In this document: positions 31,030 through 35,287 of the stretch, one piece after another
Layout: each line of letters begins with the position of its first letter
How positions within the stretch are numbered: the stretch's first letter is position 1
Source of the DNA: SAR202 cluster bacterium
GTDB lineage: Bacteria; Chloroflexota; Dehalococcoidia; Lucifugimonadales; UBA6952
Direction of reading: 5' to 3'
Assembly (NCBI GenBank): GCA_009392515.1
Contig: VFGE01000013.1
Coordinates: 1 to 35,287 of the forward strand
DNA length: 35,287 bases
The notes under the pieces: generated by a model
What the model was told of the DNA's origin: nothing
Databases searched by the model: none
What the model saw: only the letters and a program-made list of their open reading frames with translations
Translations under genes and position numbers: made by a program

Positions 31030-32952
31030 ATGTTGGAAATAGAAATTATAATTTCTTTGATTTTTGTAACTCCTTTAATTGTTGCATTTATTAATACTTT
31101 ATTAATTACCTTCGGTGAAAATACTGATGTAAGAATGGGATCTTATTTCTCGATTATTGGTATATTAATATCATTTATTTTTTCAATCTATATTTTTTCT
31201 CTAGCATATGGAGATGACTATTATAAAATTAGTGCTTCTTTCGAATGGTTTAGTATAGGGAAATTGCCCATTTTATTTGGATACTATGTGGATTTTGTTA
31301 CAGCTTCGATGTTGTTAGTAGTAACAGGTGTGAGTTTACTTGTACAAGTTTATTCTCTCGGATATATGGAGGGCGATAAGGGGCTTATTCGATATTATAC
31401 ATACCTATCCTTATTTACTTCATCAATGCTAGGAGTAGTATTATCAATTAATATATTACAAATGTATTTTTTCTGGGAATTAGTTGGAGTTTGTTCTTAT
31501 CTTTTAATAGGGTTCTGGTTTGATAGAAACTCAGCAAGGAATGCTGCTAAAAAAGCCTTTTTAATTACTAGAATAGGCGATGTTGGCTTTTTATTTGCAA
31601 TACTTTTAATTTTTTCAAATGGTTTGTCTTTAATAGATAAAGGATTAAACCCATTAATTATACAAGATATTTTATTAATGACCGGTGATTTTAGCACTAA
31701 CATAATACTGTTGATTTCTGTTGGTTTAATTGCTGGGGCAGTTGGTAAATCTGCTCAATTCCCGTTGCATACTTGGTTGCCAGATGCAATGGAAGGCCCA
31801 ACACCTGTTAGCGCCTTAATTCATGCCGCTACCATGGTTGCAGCAGGTGTGTTTTTACTAGTTAGATTCTTTGATTTTATAAGTGCTAGTTCTGCATCTT
31901 TATTGATTATATCCATCATTGGATGCACTACTTCGTTATTAGGAGCATCTATAGCTTTGGTGATGAATGATATCAAGAAGGTTTTAGCTTACTCAACGAT
32001 AAGTCAACTAGGATATATGTTTATGGCAATCGGTATTGGAGCTCCGGCAATTGCTATGTTTCATTTAGTTACACATGCATTTTTTAAGGCACTATTATTT
32101 TTAGGCGCTGGAAATGTCAGCCATGCAGTACATAGCTTTGAAATGGAAAAAATGGGTAATTTAAAGAGTAAAATGCCTGTAACCTATTATACTTTTATTT
32201 TAGGTTCTTTGAGTTTAGTAGGTATTTTCCCTCTTGCTGGGTTTTGGAGCAAAGACGAAATCATCAATACTGCGTACCATGGTGCAAATTTAGCTTCTAC
32301 AATTGTTTTAATTGGTAGTTTGATTGGTGTAATAATGACAGCTTTTTATACCTTTAGAATGGTATTTCTTACTTTTAATGATCGTATTAAATCTTCAAAA
32401 AGTATAGAAATCGAAGAGTCTCCTAAAACCATGCTTGTACCTGTTATTATCTTGTCAATTTTTGCAGTAATAACCGGATTTCTTATAAATCCTCCAATAG
32501 ATATATTCATGTTCGAAAAACATTGGTTTTTACATTATCAACATCATAAAATAATTAATATTAATTTGTTGATTGCAACAATTTCCACATTGTTAGCTAT
32601 TTTAGGTATAACCGCAGCATGGATATTTTATAAAAATAGAAATCTTACCAATAGGTTATTTACAAATGCAAGTATAAGCCACATATTACATAAGAAATGG
32701 TTTTTCGATGATCTTTATGAATTTATAATAGTTAAACAAATATTTTATCGTTTTATAACTCGAATGATACAAATATTTGATGACGTAATTATTAATCGAT
32801 TCTCTGATTTGGTTGGTAGTCTGGCTAAAAGCCTTGGCCGTCCAGTAGCTTTTTTCCAAAATGGTTCTGTTCAGTTCTACGGGTTAATTCTTACTATATT
32901 TTATGGTTTAGTTGTTACTTTAGGGGTGTTGTATCTTTATGTTGTTTCATAA
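31030..32952 (+). CDS. nuoL: NADH-quinone oxidoreductase subunit L
   Basis: NuoL is the distal antiporter-like proton pump of complex I, with a long lateral helix. The 640-residue protein has about sixteen membrane segments. Key landmarks are MYFFWELVGVCSYLLIGFWFDR with the channel Glu, GAVGKSAQFPLHTWLPDAMEGPTPVSALIHAATMVAAGV with Lys and His, and KKVLAYSTISQLGYMFMAIG. The C-terminal half has the helix that runs along the arm and ends in a final anchor (FYGLILTIFYGLVVTLGVLYLY). The start is ATG at 31030. Confidence 0.97.
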   Translation: MLEIEIIISLIFVTPLIVAFINTLLITFGENTDVRMGSYFSIIGILISFIFSIYIFSLAYGDDYYKISASFEWFSIGKLPILFGYYVDFVTASMLLVVTGVSLLVQVYSLGYMEGDKGLIRYYTYLSLFTSSMLGVVLSINILQMYFFWELVGVCSYLLIGFWFDRNSARNAAKKAFLITRIGDVGFLFAILLIFSNGLSLIDKGLNPLIIQDILLMTGDFSTNIILLISVGLIAGAVGKSAQFPLHTWLPDAMEGPTPVSALIHAATMVAAGVFLLVRFFDFISASSASLLIISIIGCTTSLLGASIALVMNDIKKVLAYSTISQLGYMFMAIGIGAPAIAMFHLVTHAFFKALLFLGAGNVSHAVHSFEMEKMGNLKSKMPVTYYTFILGSLSLVGIFPLAGFWSKDEIINTAYHGANLASTIVLIGSLIGVIMTAFYTFRMVFLTFNDRIKSSKSIEIEESPKTMLVPVIILSIFAVITGFLINPPIDIFMFEKHWFLHYQHHKIININLLIATISTLLAILGITAAWIFYKNRNLTNRLFTNASISHILHKKWFFDDLYEFIIVKQIFYRFITRMIQIFDDVIINRFSDLVGSLAKSLGRPVAFFQNGSVQFYGLILTIFYGLVVTLGVLYLYVVS

Positions 32953-32973
32953 AAATAGAAGGTATATAAATAC

Positions 32974-34452
32974 ATGTTAACTATATTGATTTTCATACCA
33001 ATATTGGGCGCTTTGATTATTCCTTTGATAAGAAATAATTCAAATTATATTAAATTCTGGGCTTTGATAATTACAGGCCTTGAATTGCTCATTTCAGTTT
33101 TCATGTTGATTAATTTTGACTTATCTAAAAATGGGTATCAATTTGTAGAAAGCTATGAATGGATTCCTTCACTTGGTATCTCTTATCATCTTGGGGTAGA
33201 TGGATTAAGCTTGCCATTAGTTTTTTTGACAACTTTATTATTTGTTTGTGCTATTTCAATTTCAATTCCTATTAAAACACGTGTTGCAGAATACTTTTTC
33301 TGGTTTTTAGTTTTAGAAACTTCAGTATTAGGTGTTTTTGTTTCGTTGGATCTTGTCCTTTTCTTTATATTTTGGGAACTAGAACTTATTCCAATGTATT
33401 TTATAATTTCTGTTTGGGGTTCAGGTAATAAAGAATACTCTGCAATGAAATTTGTGATATATACATTATTGGGATCGGCTTTTATGTTGGTTGGTTTATT
33501 GATAACAGGGTTATCGGTAGGCAATTTTAATATAGAACAACTTTCAACTATAACATTGACTGACGATAATTTCTTAGTATCCCCAGTTTATGTATTCATA
33601 ATGTTTTTTGTTGCTTTTGCAATAAAGTTACCTTCATGGCCCCTTCATTCTTGGCTTCCTGATGCTCATACAGATGCACCAACAGCAGGGAGTGTGATAC
33701 TTGCTGGGGTTTTAATTAAAATGGGTGGTTACGGGATTATAAGAATTTGTGTGCAAATATTTCAACAAGAAGCAAAAGATTTATCGTTGTTATTGGTGTT
33801 TTTGGGGGCCTTTAGTTTAGTTTACGGCGCTATTATTACTTTTAGACAAACAGATATAAAAAAACTTATTGCATTCAGTAGTGTAAGCCACATGGGTATA
33901 GTGTTATTGGGAATTAGTGCATACAAATCTGATAATGTAGAAGTTGCATCATTTGGATTAGAAGGCGCTGCGTTACAAATGTTCACTCACGGAACAATAA
34001 CCGGTTTGTTATTTCTTTCAATAGGTTTGATATATGATCGACTTCACACAAGAGAAATAAAACAATTACAAGGTCTTGTTTATCAGGCACCAATAATAAG
34101 CTTATTTTTTGTAATAGCATCTATGGCCTCATTGGGATTACCTGGGTTAAGTGGATTTGTTGCAGAAGTAACTGTTTTTATGGCAGCCTTTGCAGTCTGG
34201 AATTGGTTTACCGTGATTAGCGTTTTTTCGATAGTCCTCACAGCAGGATATATGTTGTGGCTAGTTCAAAGAGTAATTTTTGGAGATAATAATGGAACAG
34301 AAAAGAATTTACCCAAACTTTCATCATATGAATATGTTCCTGCTTTATTACTTGTTATTTCAATCATAGCAATAGGTGTATATCCTAATATTATTTTTGA
34401 ATATTTTGAGCAAGGTGTTATTGCTTTTGTGAATAATACAATAGGAGTTTAA
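32974..34452 (+). CDS. nuoM: NADH-quinone oxidoreductase subunit M
   Basis: NuoM is the middle antiporter-like pump subunit. The 492-residue protein has about fourteen helices, with FFIFWELELIPMYFIISVWGSG (channel Glu), FAIKLPSWPLHSWLPDAHTDAPTAGSVILAGVLIKMGGYG, and IKKLIAFSSVSHMGIVLLG. Length is normal. It starts 21 bases after nuoL and ends four bases before nuoN. The WELELIPMY form is typical of NuoM and separates it from NuoL and NuoN. Confidence 0.97.
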   Translation: MLTILIFIPILGALIIPLIRNNSNYIKFWALIITGLELLISVFMLINFDLSKNGYQFVESYEWIPSLGISYHLGVDGLSLPLVFLTTLLFVCAISISIPIKTRVAEYFFWFLVLETSVLGVFVSLDLVLFFIFWELELIPMYFIISVWGSGNKEYSAMKFVIYTLLGSAFMLVGLLITGLSVGNFNIEQLSTITLTDDNFLVSPVYVFIMFFVAFAIKLPSWPLHSWLPDAHTDAPTAGSVILAGVLIKMGGYGIIRICVQIFQQEAKDLSLLLVFLGAFSLVYGAIITFRQTDIKKLIAFSSVSHMGIVLLGISAYKSDNVEVASFGLEGAALQMFTHGTITGLLFLSIGLIYDRLHTREIKQLQGLVYQAPIISLFFVIASMASLGLPGLSGFVAEVTVFMAAFAVWNWFTVISVFSIVLTAGYMLWLVQRVIFGDNNGTEKNLPKLSSYEYVPALLLVISIIAIGVYPNIIFEYFEQGVIAFVNNTIGV

Positions 34453-34456
34453 ATTA

Positions 34457-35287
34457 ATGGATGTAGCAGATTTAATATACCTAGGAAGTGAATTAATTGT
34501 TGCAATAACTGCTACTTTGATGCTTCTGATGGGCATTTTTTCTGGAAGATATGTGCTTGCTAAAATCATTTCATTGTTTGGTATACTAAGTGGCTTAATT
34601 TATGCCATTGGACTATGGTTTATTCCTTCGACTTATGTTTTTTATAATACAATACATGCAAACCAATTCAGTGTATTTTTTAAAGTACTTGTTTTGGCAA
34701 CTTTGTTTTTGATTATTTTAGGTTCTTACGAGTATTCTAAGTATTTTGGAAAACTTAAAGTAGAATATATTAGTTTAATGATGTATTCAGCAGTAGGCAT
34801 GATGCTCCTGCCTGCAACTAACGATTTTATTACAGCATATATAAGTCTTGAATTAATTTCACTTCCATTGGTTGCAGTAATTGCAATGACTAAAGAAGAA
34901 AATTCTATTGAAGCAAGTTTAAAATTTTTAATAATTAGTGCTATAAGTTCTGCATTTTTATTGTATGGAATAGTCCTCCTATACGGATTTAGTGGCTCAA
35001 CTAATTTTGATGTTATTGCACATATTTTGTCAGGAAGAAGTGTTGATTCCAATGTTTCAATTGTATTAATAGCTATTTTATTTATTATAGGCGGTGTGGG
35101 ATTCAAGGTAGGGATTGTTCCATTTTATATGTGGATTCCTGATGTATATCAAGGAGCACCAACTCCAGTTGTTACATTTTTGTCTATAGCTAGTAAGTCT
35201 GCAGGATTTGCTTTGCTACTAAAAGTTTTTATCATTGCTTATGGATATCTAGATTGGACTTATGGTATCGCAATTATTGCAGCTCTC
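34457..35287 (+). CDS. nuoN: NADH-quinone oxidoreductase subunit N (3' end outside window)
   Basis: NuoN is the proximal antiporter-like pump subunit. The frame is open from the ATG at 34457 through the last base, giving 277 codons. The encoded protein begins MDVADLIYLGSELIVAITATLMLLMG and includes AYISLELISLPLVAVIAMTKEE with the channel Glu. Then come GGVGFKVGIVPFYMWIPDVYQGAPTPVV with Lys, and SIASKSAGFALLLKVF. These are specific for NuoN. About 200 residues should follow outside the window. It begins four bases after the nuoM stop, completing the nuoA-N order with nuoE, nuoF and nuoG missing. Confidence 0.95.
   Translation, partial: MDVADLIYLGSELIVAITATLMLLMGIFSGRYVLAKIISLFGILSGLIYAIGLWFIPSTYVFYNTIHANQFSVFFKVLVLATLFLIILGSYEYSKYFGKLKVEYISLMMYSAVGMMLLPATNDFITAYISLELISLPLVAVIAMTKEENSIEASLKFLIISAISSAFLLYGIVLLYGFSGSTNFDVIAHILSGRSVDSNVSIVLIAILFIIGGVGFKVGIVPFYMWIPDVYQGAPTPVVTFLSIASKSAGFALLLKVFIIAYGYLDWTYGIAIIAAL

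Noticed and set aside
33186-33524. 112-residue open frame on the minus strand inside nuoM
   Set aside because: It opposes a conserved membrane gene; its Asn/Lys/Thr-rich product is typical of an antisense frame of hydrophobic codons.
34726-35106. 126-residue open frame on the minus strand inside nuoN
   Set aside because: The plus-strand frame is clearly NuoN, with the PFYMWIPDVYQGAPTP motif; the minus frame is its shadow.
637-35287. Selenocysteine codons (in-frame UGA) suggested by the presence of selB
   Set aside because: I examined gene ends and short gaps for UGA followed by a continuing conserved domain and found none. All recognised proteins are full length.
1-35287. Mobile element or horizontally acquired island
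   Set aside because: There is no transposase, integrase, tRNA-flanked repeat or visible change in base composition; gene content is housekeeping throughout.

Overview
The window is a compact, strongly A+T-rich bacterial chromosome segment with almost no non-coding DNA. The longest gene-free stretch is about 200 bases, at 25371-25572. I see no rRNA, tRNA, CRISPR array, insertion sequence, prophage or plasmid signature. Gene content (cell division, translation, Sec secretion, replication and complex I) marks it as core chromosome. The mixture of features suggests a streamlined marine Chloroflexota (Dehalococcoidia/SAR202-like) bacterium: a NurA/HAS-barrel/HerA cluster, an 11-subunit nuo operon with a small DUF2007-like gene inside it, a PTPTP-linker lipoprotein, and a DUF933-type YchF paralogue. 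This placement is an inference from gene content and base composition, not from a search.

Layout. (1) 1-490 is the 3' end of ftsZ, closed by the one strong intrinsic terminator of the window. (2) 637-10124, all on +: a MogA/MoaB-type molybdenum cofactor gene, trmD, a membrane protein that may be AmiS/UreI-like, rplS, priA, def, a CCA-adding-enzyme-like nucleotidyltransferase with an HD domain, secD and secF. (3) 10116-10526 on -: a hot-dog thioesterase that converges on and overlaps secF. (4) 10605-19664 on +: hemW, selB, a half-size EamA permease, then a NurA-like nuclease, a HAS-barrel-like protein and a HerA-like ATPase, followed by a cyclophilin lipoprotein, a cupin and a zinc alcohol dehydrogenase. 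(5) 19661-22579 on -: a beta-propeller membrane protein with a zinc ribbon, a YchF-like P-loop protein and a small lipoprotein. (6) 22672-23736 on +: holA. (7) 23729-25370 on -: a PHP-domain protein and an orphan dipeptide-type ABC ATPase. (8) 25573-35287 on +: nuoA-B-C-D-H-I-J-K, a 64-residue gene, nuoL, nuoM and a nuoN cut by the window end.

How the genes work together. Regions 1-2 hold growth genes: division ring, tRNA G37 methylation, ribosome, replication restart, protein N-terminal deformylation, tRNA 3' ends and SecDF. The NurA/HAS/HerA trio is the best candidate for a less-described system: a bacterial DNA-end-processing machine whose nuclease carries a five-cysteine cluster. The nuo operon encodes only the membrane arm and quinone-reducing connecting arm of complex I. 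The NADH-oxidising subunits NuoE, NuoF and NuoG are absent from the operon, so the electron donor may be ferredoxin, another protein, or a dehydrogenase module encoded elsewhere. A 64-residue DUF2007-like protein sits between nuoK and nuoL, and three consecutive inverted repeats lie upstream of nuoA. SelB implies that the organism makes, or recently made, selenoproteins.

Convergent gene pairs overlap at their 3' ends without visible terminators, and several genes start with TTG. Both fit genome streamlining.
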